A DNA stretch of 64,000 nt. Origin: Actimicrobium sp035984655. GTDB taxonomy: Bacteria > Pseudomonadota > Gammaproteobacteria > Burkholderiales > Burkholderiaceae_D. Shown piece after piece: positions 31,958 to 41,888 of this stretch. The number at the start of each line of letters is the position of its first letter. Positions within the stretch are counted from its first letter, which is position 1. The position numbers were made by a program, and so were the translations under genes. Below the pieces are notes generated by a model that saw nothing but the letters and a program-made list of their open reading frames with translations, searched no databases and had not been told where the DNA came from. The stretch covers positions 16,806-80,805 of the forward strand of contig NZ_JAXCHT010000022.1 in NCBI RefSeq assembly GCF_035984655.1, in the 5' to 3' direction.

Positions 31958-34009
31958 TCACCAGATGATCACCCGCTGCGCTGGCGGCAGATACATCTTG
32001 TCGCCTTCCTTCACATCAAACGCGCTGTAGAAGCCGGGTTGATTCGACACGGCGCCATTGGCCCGGTATTTGGCCGGCGAATGCGGATCGGTCTTAATCT
32101 GCACGATGGTTTGCGAATCGCGTGCCTTGGCGCGCCAGACCTGCGCCCAACCCAGATAGAGGCGTTGGTCGCCGGTCAGGCCATCGAGCACCGGCGGTGT
32201 CTTGCCGGCCAGCGACAGATGATAGGCCTTGTACGCAATGGCCAGTCCCGAGTTGTCGGCGATGTTCTCGCCGAGCGTCAGCGCGCCGTTGATGTTGTAG
32301 CCGGGCAGCGGCGAGTAGGCGTTGTACTGGTCGACCAGCATCTTGGTCTTGGCGGCAAACTTGACGTGGTCTTCCTTGGTCCACCAGTCGCGCAGATTGC
32401 CGTCGCCATCGTATTGCGCGCCCTGATCGTCAAAGCCGTAACTGATTTCATGGCCAATCACACCACCGATGCCACCGTAGTTGACGGCGTCGTCGGCATT
32501 CGCATCGAAGAACGGCGGCTGCAGGATCGCTGCCGGAAACACGATTTCGTTGAGCTCCGGATTGTAGTAAGCATTCACGGTTTGCGGTGTCATGCCCCAC
32601 TCATCGCGATCGATCGGCTTGCCGAGCTTGTTGATCTCGAATTGATACGCAAAGGTGGATGCGCGCATGACATTGCCAACCAGGTCATCCTTGGCAATCA
32701 CGACGCTGGAATAATCCTTCCACTTGTTCGGATAGCCGATCTTCGGCGTGAACTTGGCCAGCTTGATTTGCGCTTCCTTCTTGGTCTCCGGGCTCATCCA
32801 GTCAATCGTGTCGATGCTCTGGCGATAGGCCTCCAGCAAATTCTTCACCAGCGCTTCCATGTGGGCCTTGCGCTCCGGCGGGAAATGCTCGCTCACATAG
32901 ACTTTGCCGAGTGCTTCGCCGAGCGCCGATTCAACCAGATGCACGCTGCGCTTCCAGCGTGGCTCGTCTTCCGGAACGCCGCGCAGGGCGGTGCTCTTGT
33001 AGGCGAAATTGGCGTCGACGTACGGCTTCGACAGCAGTCGTGCGTAGCTGCTGATGAGCTGCACTTCGAAGTATTTTTTCCAGACCGCCAGCGGCGCCTT
33101 CTGGTAAATCGCGTTGAAGCCCTTCAGATAGCTCGGCTGGCTGACGATGACGTAGTTCACCTTGCCGTCAATCCCGGCCTGGGTGCGCCAGCTGGTCCAG
33201 TCATATTTCGGCGTCAGCGCGTCGAGCTTGGCGAAGTCGAGCTTGTTGTAGGTCTTGACCGGATCGCGGTTCTCGACATTGGTCCACTGCACCTTGGCCA
33301 GATCGGTTTCGAGCGCGAGGACTTCCCGGGCGCCGGCATTGGCGGCCTTGTCGCCGGCCATGGCCAGCACTGTTGCGACAAATTCCTGGTACTTGGCGCG
33401 CGCTGCCGACAGCTTTGCGTCCTTTGGCTTGAGGTAGTAATCGCGATCCGGCAGGCCGAGTCCGGACTGGCTCAGGTCGACTACGTACTTGGTCGAATCC
33501 TTGGCATCCTGATGCACATTCGGCGCGTACGGCGTATTGACGCCAATCTGGTTCAGATGTGCAATCAGCGCCGGGATTTCCTTCTTGTCTTTCAGCGCCG
33601 CGATTTTCGCCAGTTCTGCCTCGAGTGGTTTCAGGCCCAGTTCATCGAGCTTTTTTTCATCCATGAAGCTGGCGTACAGGTCACCGATCTTGCGGCTTTC
33701 GGAATTGGCTGGCGCATTCGCATCCTTGGCGGCGTTCTCGATGATCGCCCGCAACTGCGGCAGGGTGTCGTCGCGCAGCTTGGCAAACGAGCCCCAGCTT
33801 GCCTTGTCGGCCGGGATCTCTGTGGTGGCCAGCCATTTGCCGCTGACGTAATTGAAGAAATCGTCCTGGGCGCGTACGCCCTTGTCCATATATTGCAGGT
33901 CGACGCCGGTTGCCAGTTGTGCTGGCTTCCCGCTCGACGGTACATCGGCCGCAACGGCGACGCCGGCGGCCATGCTCAGATAGAGCGCATTCACCCAATT
34001 ACGATTCAT
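31958..34009 (-). CDS. M13 (neprilysin-type) metallopeptidase with altered zinc motif
   Basis: The 683-residue protein is a full-length M13 peptidase with a signal peptide (LYLSMAAGVAVAA). The N-terminal GVDLQYMDKGVRAQDDFFNY, the NAYYNPELNEIVFPAAILQP segment, the ExxxD motif in GENIADNSG (Glu581) and the C-terminal end RVIIW are typical. The zinc motif reads HEISY at 520-524 where the family has HEISH, so one zinc ligand is replaced by tyrosine. Activity is therefore doubtful. AAGGA precedes the ATG at 34009. It is divergent from a dipeptide transporter, which would fit a role in peptide use. Confidence 0.93.
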   Translation of the reverse strand: MNRNWVNALYLSMAAGVAVAADVPSSGKPAQLATGVDLQYMDKGVRAQDDFFNYVSGKWLATTEIPADKASWGSFAKLRDDTLPQLRAIIENAAKDANAPANSESRKIGDLYASFMDEKKLDELGLKPLEAELAKIAALKDKKEIPALIAHLNQIGVNTPYAPNVHQDAKDSTKYVVDLSQSGLGLPDRDYYLKPKDAKLSAARAKYQEFVATVLAMAGDKAANAGAREVLALETDLAKVQWTNVENRDPVKTYNKLDFAKLDALTPKYDWTSWRTQAGIDGKVNYVIVSQPSYLKGFNAIYQKAPLAVWKKYFEVQLISSYARLLSKPYVDANFAYKSTALRGVPEDEPRWKRSVHLVESALGEALGKVYVSEHFPPERKAHMEALVKNLLEAYRQSIDTIDWMSPETKKEAQIKLAKFTPKIGYPNKWKDYSSVVIAKDDLVGNVMRASTFAYQFEINKLGKPIDRDEWGMTPQTVNAYYNPELNEIVFPAAILQPPFFDANADDAVNYGGIGGVIGHEISYGFDDQGAQYDGDGNLRDWWTKEDHVKFAAKTKMLVDQYNAYSPLPGYNINGALTLGENIADNSGLAIAYKAYHLSLAGKTPPVLDGLTGDQRLYLGWAQVWRAKARDSQTIVQIKTDPHSPAKYRANGAVSNQPGFYSAFDVKEGDKMYLPPAQRVIIW

Positions 34010-34227
34010 CGACTTGTCCTTTTTGGTTTTTCCGGCCTGCGATCGGCAAGGCAGGATGAGAAATTTACCATAGCTGGAGATGGTCATGAAGAGGTCATCC
34101 ATTTGCAGTACCGATTTGCCATTTTTTGGTTCAGAATAGGGCCTTTGTAAAATCCCGAGTCGCCACGCCACTGAATTCACTGCGGTGTCGCGCGCCAATG
34201 AACATGTTGAACCGGAGAGATCACCGC

Positions 34228-35838
34228 ATGAAGAAGAACAGCAAATGGATTATCAAGGCCAGCCTGATCGCGGTCCTGTGCGCGACGGCGGGGTTTGCCA
34301 GCGCCGCCAAGACATTGGTGTTTTGTTCGGAAGGCAGCCCGGAAGGCTTCAATCCGCAATTCTTTACCACCGGCACCACGATGGACGCAACCTCGGTGCC
34401 GATGTTCAACCGGCTGGTTGAATTTGAAACAGGTACCACCAACGTCGTTCCTGGCCTGGCCGAATCCTGGGAAGTTGCGCCGGATGGCCTGAGCTACACC
34501 TTCAAGCTGCGCAAGGGCGTCAAGTTCCATACCACCGCCAAGTTCAAGCCGACGCGGGATATGAACGCCGACGACATCCTGTTCACCTACAACCGCATGG
34601 CCGATCCGCAGCATCCGTTCCACAAGAACACGCCTGGCACCACGTACGCCTATTTCGAAGACATGGGCATGAACAAGATCGTTGACCGTCTCGAAAAGGT
34701 CGATGCGATGACAGTGCGCTTCAAGCTGAAGCATCCGGAAGCGCCGTTCCTCGCCAATATGGCGATGGATTTCAATTCCGTGCAGTCGGCTGAATACGCC
34801 GACAAGATGAAAGCCGCCGGCACGCCGGAGGTAATCGACCGCGAGCCAGTCGGCACCGGTCCGTTCCAGTTCGTCTCGTACCAGAAAGATGCGGTGATCC
34901 GCTACAAGGCCTTCGACCAGCATTGGGGTGGTCGTCCCAAACTGGACAACCTGATTTACGCAATTACGCCGGACGCCTCGGTGCGCTACGCCAAGCTGAA
35001 GGCTGGCGAGTGCCAGGTGATGGCGTTCCCGAAGCCGGCTGACATCGCGTTGATGAAGGCCGATCCGGCGCTGACCTTGCTGACCAAGGAAGGCTTGAAC
35101 ATCGGCTATATCGCCTTCAACGTCGAGAAGAAGCCGTTCGACAACAAGCTGGTGCGGCAGGCGCTGACAATGGCAGTCGACAAGCAGACGATCCTGAAAA
35201 CCGTGTTCCAGGGCGCCGGTCAGGCTGCCAAGAATCCGATTCCGCCGATGCTCTGGTCGTACAACGACAAGATCAAGGACTATGAATATGACCCGGTCAA
35301 GGCCAAGGCCCTGCTGACCAAGGCCGGCTATCCGAACGGCGCCGAGGTCGACCTGTGGTACCTGCCGGTGAGCCGCCCGTACAACCCGGACGGCAAACGC
35401 ATGGCCGAGCTGATCCAGGCTGATTGGGCCAAGATCGGCGTCAAGGCCAAGCTGGTCACGTTCGAATGGGGCGAATACCGCAAGCGCAGCAAAACCGGCG
35501 AGCAGCACGCGATGATGTTTGGCTGGTCCGGCGACAATGGCGACCCGGATAACTTCTTCGGCCCATTGCTCGGTTGCGACGCAGTGGCCGGGGGCGGCAA
35601 TGTCGCGCGCTGGTGCAACAAGGATTTCGAAGCACAACTCCAGAAAGCCAAGGGCACGCCGGTGCAGGCCGAGCGCGCCAAGTTCTACGAGCGGGCCCAG
35701 GAAATCGCCCACGAAGAAGCACCGCTGATCGAAATTGCCCACTCGGTGCGTTTCACGCCGGTGCGCAAGGAAGTCATCGGCTTCCAGATGGATGCGACCG
35801 CGCATCATTACTTCAACAAGGTCGATCTGGCCAAGTAA
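34228..35838 (+). CDS. dppA: dipeptide ABC transporter periplasmic binding protein
   Basis: The 536-residue SBP family 5 protein has a signal peptide ending ASA, then KTLVFCSEGSPEGFNPQFFT, PGLAESWEVAPDGLSYTFKL and GYIAFNVEKKPFDNKLVRQA. It resembles E. coli DppA in length and motifs, so dipeptides are the most likely ligand; haem or other peptides are possible. GGAGAGA precedes the ATG at 34228. It is the first gene of dppABCDF, with a 134-base gap before dppB that may hold a structure to lower downstream expression. Confidence 0.93.
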   Translation: MKKNSKWIIKASLIAVLCATAGFASAAKTLVFCSEGSPEGFNPQFFTTGTTMDATSVPMFNRLVEFETGTTNVVPGLAESWEVAPDGLSYTFKLRKGVKFHTTAKFKPTRDMNADDILFTYNRMADPQHPFHKNTPGTTYAYFEDMGMNKIVDRLEKVDAMTVRFKLKHPEAPFLANMAMDFNSVQSAEYADKMKAAGTPEVIDREPVGTGPFQFVSYQKDAVIRYKAFDQHWGGRPKLDNLIYAITPDASVRYAKLKAGECQVMAFPKPADIALMKADPALTLLTKEGLNIGYIAFNVEKKPFDNKLVRQALTMAVDKQTILKTVFQGAGQAAKNPIPPMLWSYNDKIKDYEYDPVKAKALLTKAGYPNGAEVDLWYLPVSRPYNPDGKRMAELIQADWAKIGVKAKLVTFEWGEYRKRSKTGEQHAMMFGWSGDNGDPDNFFGPLLGCDAVAGGGNVARWCNKDFEAQLQKAKGTPVQAERAKFYERAQEIAHEEAPLIEIAHSVRFTPVRKEVIGFQMDATAHHYFNKVDLAK

Positions 35839-35972
35839 GCGGCGGGCCAATCGGGGTGGCGCACTCCGATTGGCGTTGTCAGCGTCAGTTTCGGCTATCA
35901 TTGCGCGCTTTGCCGGATGGCGCTGATTCACAAGATCGGCTGCTTCTCACTTTTTGATCGAACGGGTACCCC

Positions 35973-36983
35973 ATGTTTGGATTCCTCCTGCGCCGCGCAG
36001 GGCTGGTCATTCCGACCTTTCTCGGCATTACGCTCCTGGTGTTTTCGCTGATCCATCTGATTCCGGGCGATGCCGTCGAAGCGATGTCGGGCGAGCGCGG
36101 CATGGACGCGGCGCGCTACGCGCGTCTGCTGCACCAGTTCGGTCTCGACCGGCCGTTGTATGTGCAGTATTTTGACTATCTGTGGCACGTCCTGCAAGGT
36201 GATCTGGGGCGCTCGCTGACGACGCAGGAACCCGTTCTGCGCGAATTTCTGACCTTGTTTCCGGCCACGATCGAGCTGTCGTTGTGCGCCATGATGGTGG
36301 CCCTGGTGGTTGGACTGCCGGCCGGCATGCTGGCCTCATTGAAGCGCAACACCGTGCTGGATTACTCGGTGATGGGTGTCTCGCTGACCGGCTATTCAAT
36401 GCCGGTGTTCTGGTGGGCGCTGCTGCTGATCATGCTGTTTTCGGTGACGCTGGGCTGGACCCCGGTGTCGGGTCGCATCGATATCCTGTTTGATCTGCCG
36501 CCGGTGACCGGCTTCATGCTGATCGACAGCCTGCTGTCGGGCGAGCCGGGCGCGTTCAAGTCGGCGGTCTCGCATCTGGTTCTGCCGGCGATTGCGCTGG
36601 GCACGATTCCACTGGCCGTGGTGGCGCGCATGACGCGCTCGGCCATGCTTGAAGTGCTGCGCGAGGACTATGTCCGCACCGCGCGCGCGAAAGGGTTGTC
36701 GCGCTGGCGCGTGGTCGGCGTGCATGCGTTGCGCAATGCGCTCATTCCGGTGATCACCGTGATCGGGTTGCAAGTCGGCACGCTGCTGGCGGGCGCGATT
36801 CTGACCGAGACCATTTTCTCCTGGCCCGGCATCGGCAAGTGGCTGGTCGAAGCGATCCGGCGGCGCGATTATCCGGTGGTGCAGGGCGGCATCCTGCTGT
36901 CCGCCACGATCATCATCATGGTCAATCTGATCGTCGACGTCCTGTACGGCGTCATCAATCCACGTATCCGGCATAGCTCATGA
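35973..36983 (+). CDS. dppB: dipeptide ABC transporter permease DppB
   Basis: The 336-residue permease has six predicted membrane helices. The N-terminal FLLRRAGLVIPTFLGITLLV is the DppB/OppB signature region, and the coupling loop is EVLREDYVRTARAKGLSRWR. It overlaps dppC by four bases. Length is normal for DppB. Confidence 0.94.
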   Translation: MFGFLLRRAGLVIPTFLGITLLVFSLIHLIPGDAVEAMSGERGMDAARYARLLHQFGLDRPLYVQYFDYLWHVLQGDLGRSLTTQEPVLREFLTLFPATIELSLCAMMVALVVGLPAGMLASLKRNTVLDYSVMGVSLTGYSMPVFWWALLLIMLFSVTLGWTPVSGRIDILFDLPPVTGFMLIDSLLSGEPGAFKSAVSHLVLPAIALGTIPLAVVARMTRSAMLEVLREDYVRTARAKGLSRWRVVGVHALRNALIPVITVIGLQVGTLLAGAILTETIFSWPGIGKWLVEAIRRRDYPVVQGGILLSATIIIMVNLIVDVLYGVINPRIRHSS

Positions 36984-37876
36984 GCGCAATCCTGACCCCG
37001 TCGACGGCGCAGACGCCGCCCCATCCTGCCCGCGAACTGTGGAACTACTTCAGCCAGAATCGTGGCGCAGTCATCGGCCTGGTGATCGTGATCGTGCTGG
37101 TCGTGCTGGCGTTGTCGGCCGATTTCATCGCGCCGTATTCACCGATCGAGCAGTACCGCGATGCGACGCTGGTGCCGCCAATGTGGCAGGCCGGCGGCAG
37201 CAGCAAATTCATTCTCGGCACCGATCCGGTCGGACGCGACATGCTGTCGCGCCTGATTCATGGCACCCGGCTGTCGCTCGTGATCGGACTGGTGTCGGTC
37301 AGCCTGTCGCTGACCATCGGCGTGGTGCTGGGCCTGATCGCCGGTTATTTCCGCGGCGTGGTCGAAGTCGCGCTGATGCGCCTGATGGACATCATGCTGG
37401 CGCTGCCGAGCCTGCTGCTGGCGGTGGCCGTGGTCGCCATTCTCGGCCCTGGCCTGATGAATGCAATGTATGCGATTGCCATCGTGATGCTGCCGCATTA
37501 CGCGCGCCAGACGCGCGCGGCGGTGATCGGCGAGATGTCGAAGGATTATGTGAATGCGTCGCGCATTGCCGGCGCCGGTACCGTGCGGCTGATGTTCAAC
37601 TGCATCCTGCCCAATTGCGCCGCACCGCTGATCGTGCAGGCCACGCTGGGCTTTTCCAGCGCAATTCTGGACGCCGCTGCGCTGGGCTTTCTGGGCCTCG
37701 GCGCGCAACCGCCGACACCGGAGTGGGGCTCGATGCTGGCCAGTGCGCTGGAATTCATCCAGAGCGCCTGGTGGGTGGTGACCTTTCCGGGCCTGGCGAT
37801 TCTGGTATCGGTGCTGGCATTTAATTTGATGGGCGATGGTTTGCGTGATGCGCTCGATCCGAAACTGAAACGGTAA
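36980..37876 (+). CDS. dppC: dipeptide ABC transporter permease DppC
   Basis: The 298-residue permease has the N-terminal ELWNYFSQNRGAVIGLV, the segment HILGTDPVGRDMLSRL-like (here FILGTDPVGRDMLSRLIHG) and the coupling loop EMSKDYVNASRIAGAG, all typical of DppC/OppC. It pairs with DppB to form the channel. Its ATG overlaps the dppB stop, and dppD follows after five bases. Confidence 0.94.
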   Translation: MSAILTPSTAQTPPHPARELWNYFSQNRGAVIGLVIVIVLVVLALSADFIAPYSPIEQYRDATLVPPMWQAGGSSKFILGTDPVGRDMLSRLIHGTRLSLVIGLVSVSLSLTIGVVLGLIAGYFRGVVEVALMRLMDIMLALPSLLLAVAVVAILGPGLMNAMYAIAIVMLPHYARQTRAAVIGEMSKDYVNASRIAGAGTVRLMFNCILPNCAAPLIVQATLGFSSAILDAAALGFLGLGAQPPTPEWGSMLASALEFIQSAWWVVTFPGLAILVSVLAFNLMGDGLRDALDPKLKR

Positions 37877-37881
37877 CCGTC

Positions 37882-38880
37882 ATGGCGCTGCTTGATATCA
37901 AGAATCTGCGGGTCGAATTCGGCTCCGAGAAATCCCCGTTCACCGCCGTTGACGGCCTCGACCTGTGCATCGAACAGGGCGAGGTGGTTGGCATCGTCGG
38001 CGAATCCGGTTCAGGCAAGAGCGTGACCTCGCTGGCGCTGATGGGACTGATCGATTATCCGGGCCGGGTCAAGGCCGAGCGCATGGCTTTCGACGGCCGC
38101 GACCTGCTGACCATGCCTGAGCGCGAGCGTCGCAATCTGCTCGGCAAGGACATCGCGATGATCTTCCAGGATCCGATGGCCAGCCTGAACCCGTGTTTCA
38201 CGGTGGCCTACCAATTGATGGAAACGCTCAACGTGCACCAGGGCGGCAGCAAGGCCGAATTGCGCGCACGCGCACTGACGCTGTTGAAGCAGGTCGATAT
38301 TCCCGACCCGGAGCGCCGCCTGGATGCGTATCCGCATCAACTGTCCGGCGGCATGAGCCAGCGCGTGATGGTGGCGATGGCGATTGCCTGCAATCCGCGT
38401 TTGCTGATCGCCGATGAGCCGACCACGGCACTGGACGTGACCGTGCAGGCGCAGATGCTGGAGTTGCTGCTGCAATTGCAGCGCGAGCGCGGCATGGCGC
38501 TGATGCTGATCACGCATGACCTGTCGGTGATCGCGCAAACCGCGCAACGCGTGGTGGTGATGTATGCCGGACAGGTGGTCGAGACCGGCCGCGTACCGGA
38601 TATTTTCAATGCGCCGCAGCATCCCTACACGCAGGCCCTGCTGGCCGCGCTGCCTGAACACAATATCGGCAAGGCGCGTTTGCAAACCATCCCGGGGGTG
38701 GTGCCGGGCCAGTACGATCGTCCGACCGGCTGTCTGCTCAGCCCGCGCTGCATGTATGCGACGGAACGGTGCCACCGTGAACGTCCTGCGCTCAGCGGTC
38801 CCGGCGCGGTGCAGGTGCGTTGCCATTTCCCGCTCGACACAGCCGGTGTCCCGACCAACAATTGGCAAAAGGCTGCCTGA
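37882..38880 (+). CDS. dppD: dipeptide ABC transporter ATPase DppD
   Basis: The 332-residue ATPase has Walker A GESGSGKSVTSLAL, the Q loop MIFQDPMASLNPCF, signature LSGGMSQRVMVAMAI, Walker B LLIADEPTTALD and the switch histidine in LITHDL. The C-terminal oligopeptide-transporter extension carries the cysteine-rich CLLSPRCMYATERCHRERP. It overlaps dppF by one base (TGATG). Confidence 0.94.
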   Translation: MALLDIKNLRVEFGSEKSPFTAVDGLDLCIEQGEVVGIVGESGSGKSVTSLALMGLIDYPGRVKAERMAFDGRDLLTMPERERRNLLGKDIAMIFQDPMASLNPCFTVAYQLMETLNVHQGGSKAELRARALTLLKQVDIPDPERRLDAYPHQLSGGMSQRVMVAMAIACNPRLLIADEPTTALDVTVQAQMLELLLQLQRERGMALMLITHDLSVIAQTAQRVVVMYAGQVVETGRVPDIFNAPQHPYTQALLAALPEHNIGKARLQTIPGVVPGQYDRPTGCLLSPRCMYATERCHRERPALSGPGAVQVRCHFPLDTAGVPTNNWQKAA

Positions 38881-39857
38881 TGACGACTCCGACGGTTCTG
38901 CTCGAAGCGAAAAATCTCTCCAAACATTACGCCGTCTCGCAGGGCTTTCTGAAACCGAAGGCCTCGGCGCGCGCGCTCGATGGCGTCTCGTTCATCCTCA
39001 CCGCCGGCAAAACGCTGGCCGTGGTGGGCGAATCCGGTTGCGGCAAGTCAACGCTGGCGCGGCAGATCACCATGATCGAACCGCCTACCGGAGGCGCCTT
39101 GTGGATGGGTGGCGTCAATATCGCCGAGGCTGACCGCGCCACATTGAAACGGGTGCGTCCGCTGGTGCAGATGGTGTTCCAGAATCCGTATGCGAGCCTG
39201 AATCCGCGCAAGAAGATTGGTGCGATGCTGGAAGAGCCGCTCGAAATCAACCGCGATCTGAGCAAGGCCGAACGGCGCGACAAGGCGCTGGCGATGATGC
39301 AGCAGGTTGGCTTGCGGCCGGAGCATTACGGCCGCTATCCGCACATGTTTTCGGGCGGACAGCGTCAGCGCATTGCCATCGCGCGCGCGCTCATGCTGGA
39401 CCCGACCGTGATCGTGGCCGACGAACCGGTGTCGGCACTGGATGTGTCGATCCAGGCACAGGTGCTCAATTTGTTGATGGATATCCAGCAAGCCAGCGGC
39501 GTGGCCTACCTGTTTATTTCGCACAATCTGGCGGTGGTGGAGCACATCGCCGATGAGGTGATGGTGATGTATCTGGGCAAGGCAGTCGAGCACGGTGGCA
39601 AGGCGGAACTGTTTTCCCGGCCGCTGCACCCGTACACCAAAGCTTTGCTGGCAAGCACACCGCGCATCGATCCGTCCCAACGCCAGGAAAAAATCATGTT
39701 GCCTGGCGAGTTGCCGTCACCGCTGGCACCGCCACCGGGATGCGCCTTCAATACGCGTTGTCCGTTTGCAGTCGAGCGCTGCCGGATTGAGGTGCCGCAG
39801 CTGGAGCCCATCGAGGGGCGGTTGGTGGCATGCCACCGGGTGGCGGAGATCAACTGA
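38880..39857 (+). CDS. dppF: dipeptide ABC transporter ATPase DppF
   Basis: The 325-residue ATPase has Walker A GESGCGKSTLARQ, FQNPYASLNPRKKIG, signature FSGGQRQRIAIARAL, Walker B VIVADEPVSALD and the switch region LFISHNLAVV. The C-terminal cysteine region reads GCAFNTRCPFAVERC. It completes the dpp operon. No clear terminator follows; about 800 mostly non-coding bases come next. Confidence 0.94.
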   Translation: MTTPTVLLEAKNLSKHYAVSQGFLKPKASARALDGVSFILTAGKTLAVVGESGCGKSTLARQITMIEPPTGGALWMGGVNIAEADRATLKRVRPLVQMVFQNPYASLNPRKKIGAMLEEPLEINRDLSKAERRDKALAMMQQVGLRPEHYGRYPHMFSGGQRQRIAIARALMLDPTVIVADEPVSALDVSIQAQVLNLLMDIQQASGVAYLFISHNLAVVEHIADEVMVMYLGKAVEHGGKAELFSRPLHPYTKALLASTPRIDPSQRQEKIMLPGELPSPLAPPPGCAFNTRCPFAVERCRIEVPQLEPIEGRLVACHRVAEIN

Positions 39858-39952
39858 TCCGGGAGGGCGACAATTCCGGCTGTCAGTTTCCCCGTCGCAG
39901 CGAGCCTGCTGCATCGTCGTGCAATTTCACCCCTTTGCGTTAACGCTGTCGG

Positions 39953-40078
39953 TCAGCTGCCAAACTGATCGTCTGCTTCCGTTTTCTTTTCCCGTGCTTC
40001 TTCGATCATGCGGCGATCCTTGATCCGTTTCCGGATGATGGTCGCATGCTGTTCAGCAGTCATCGGCGGTGCAGTCAT
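39953..40078 (-). CDS. 41-residue charged hypothetical peptide
   Basis: A short minus-strand frame encodes a highly charged, helix-prone peptide: MTAPPMTAEQHATIIRKRIK followed by a Lys/Glu-rich end and QFGS. A weak AAGAG lies just upstream. It is the only frame in this gap with protein-like composition. No family is recognised; it could be chance. Confidence 0.35.
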   Translation of the reverse strand: MTAPPMTAEQHATIIRKRIKDRRMIEEAREKKTEADDQFGS

Positions 40079-40655
40079 CAACTCTTTAAGAAGTGCTGTG
40101 TTGCTGTAGTTGTTCTTATTGAGATTGTTCAATTAAGAAACTCCATTGAAAGTCGATCTCCAAGAAAATTGCCCGCGACATTGCCCTGCGGGTTTTGCCT
40201 TCAGTAACGCGCCCGACCGGACTCGAAGGCATGGAATTGCAAGCGCGCCGACCCATTTTGCCACAAAGCGCCGGCACCACCCCCGGCCAATGCCGTTGGC
40301 TTCTGATCGGTCGCAGTATTTCATCGCGGATTTTTTGTTTCTTTGTGGATCTGCCGGGACCGCGCACGAACCTGTCGCGCTGCAGTGCCGCATTTCTGAT
40401 GCGGGCCGCCAGGCGAGGACACTGCGCGCAAAACCGGCGCTCCAAATGCTGCGACGCACCCAATCGATTCTGCAATTACTTCGACACTGTTTCGTCCAGG
40501 TCAATTTTCGCCCCCTATCGGTCTGATGCGAAATGCGCAATACTCAGTGCGCCGATGGCGTCCCCGGTATCGCAACGCTGACGCCAGACTGCATTTCCGG
40601 TCCGGCGTGGCGGCTTCTGCCGCCATCATCATCACAAGACTTTTTGGAGAATCTC
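40079..40655. other. long intergenic region before phaA
   Basis: Nearly 580 bases lie between the small charged frame and phaA. Overlapping open frames in several phases (40116-40475, 40133-40540, 40146-40526, 40195-40581) have shadow-like composition rich in Arg, Cys and Ser, and none has a convincing start. The first 100 bases are AT-rich. A 6-base stem (40609-40614 with 40619-40624) lies 30 bases before phaA. The region probably carries the phaA promoter. Confidence 0.45.
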
Positions 40656-41831
40656 ATGAACGAAGTCGTCATCGTTGCAGCCCTCAGAACCGCAGTTGGA
40701 AAGTTCGGTGGCACGCTGGCAAAAATTTCCGCTGTCGATCTCGGCGCCCACGTCATCAAGGGTTTGCTCGCCCAAACAGGGATCGATCCGAAGCTGGTCA
40801 GTGAAGTCATCATGGGCCAGGTACTTACCGCCGGGTGCGGCCAGAATCCGGCACGCCAGGCATTGATTCACGCCGGGCTGCCAGACATGGTCCCCGGCAT
40901 GACCATCGGCAAGGTGTGCGGTAGCGGGCTGAAAGCGACCCACCTTGCCGCCCAGGCAATTCGTTGCGGCGACGCCGATATCATCATTGCCGGCGGCCAG
41001 GAAAGCATGAGCGCGTCGCCGCATGTCCTCAACGGATCGCGTGATGGTTTCCGCATGGGCGACGCCAAGCTGGTCGACACCATGATCGTCGACGGCCTGT
41101 GGGACGCCTTCAATCACTATCACATGGGCACCACCGCCGAGAACGTCGCCAGCAAGTACGACATCTCGCGCGCTGAACAGGACGCCTTCGCGGTGGCGTC
41201 GCAGAACAAGGCCGAAGCGGCGCAGAAAGCCGGCAAGTTCAAGGACGAAATCCTGCCGCTTGAAATAGCGCAGAAAAAGGGATCGATCGTGTTCGACGCT
41301 GATGAATACATCAAGCCGGGCACCACCATCGAATCGTTGTCCGGCTTGCGTCCGGCATTCGCCAAGGATGGCACCGTGACGGCGGGCAATGCCTCCGGAC
41401 TCAATGATGGCGCCGCTGCCGTGATGATGATGTCGGCTGCCAAGGCGGAACAATTGGGCCTGAAGCCACTGGCGCGCATCAAGGCGTATTCATCGGCCGG
41501 ACTCGATCCGAGCATCATGGGGATGGGCCCGGTGCCGGCCGCGCAATTGTGTTTGAAGAAGGCCGGTTGGACCCACCAGGATCTGGATCTGCTCGAAATT
41601 AATGAAGCCTTTGCCGCCCAGGCCATCGCTGTCAACAAGCAGATGGGCTGGGATACCAGCAAGATCAACGTCAATGGCGGTGCGATCGCACTGGGCCATC
41701 CGATTGGTGCATCAGGTTGCCGCATTCTGGTGACGCTGATTCATGAAATGATCCGGCGCGATGCCCGGCGCGGCCTGGCCAGTTTGTGTATCGGCGGCGG
41801 CATGGGCGTGGCATTGGCAATTGAGCGTTAA
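40656..41831 (+). CDS. phaA: acetyl-CoA C-acetyltransferase (beta-ketothiolase)
   Basis: The 391-residue thiolase condenses two acetyl-CoA into acetoacetyl-CoA. The acyl-accepting cysteine lies in GKVCGSGLKA, the histidine in NGGAIALGHPIGASG, and the second cysteine in SLCIGGGMG. EVVIVAALRTAVGKFGG is the typical N-terminus. TGGAGA precedes the ATG at 40656. It pairs with phaB, so it most likely serves polyhydroxybutyrate synthesis; the synthase gene is not in the window. A catabolic AtoB role cannot be excluded. Confidence 0.93.
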   Translation: MNEVVIVAALRTAVGKFGGTLAKISAVDLGAHVIKGLLAQTGIDPKLVSEVIMGQVLTAGCGQNPARQALIHAGLPDMVPGMTIGKVCGSGLKATHLAAQAIRCGDADIIIAGGQESMSASPHVLNGSRDGFRMGDAKLVDTMIVDGLWDAFNHYHMGTTAENVASKYDISRAEQDAFAVASQNKAEAAQKAGKFKDEILPLEIAQKKGSIVFDADEYIKPGTTIESLSGLRPAFAKDGTVTAGNASGLNDGAAAVMMMSAAKAEQLGLKPLARIKAYSSAGLDPSIMGMGPVPAAQLCLKKAGWTHQDLDLLEINEAFAAQAIAVNKQMGWDTSKINVNGGAIALGHPIGASGCRILVTLIHEMIRRDARRGLASLCIGGGMGVALAIER

Positions 41832-41888
41832 AGGGTCGGCACAGACCCGCACACGGAGAGTTTTCAATCACTTATCGAGGAGACAGAC

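Noticed and set aside
32039..34150. Plus-strand frame of 703 codons opposite the M13 peptidase
   Set aside because: It is a shadow of a gene with a complete family match.
34177..35931. Minus-strand frame of 584 codons opposite dppA
   Set aside because: dppA on the other strand has a signal peptide, ribosome site and full homology.
40116..40581. Several overlapping open frames upstream of phaA
   Set aside because: Four frames on both strands overlap, with Arg/Cys/Ser-rich composition, no ribosome sites and no recognisable domain.
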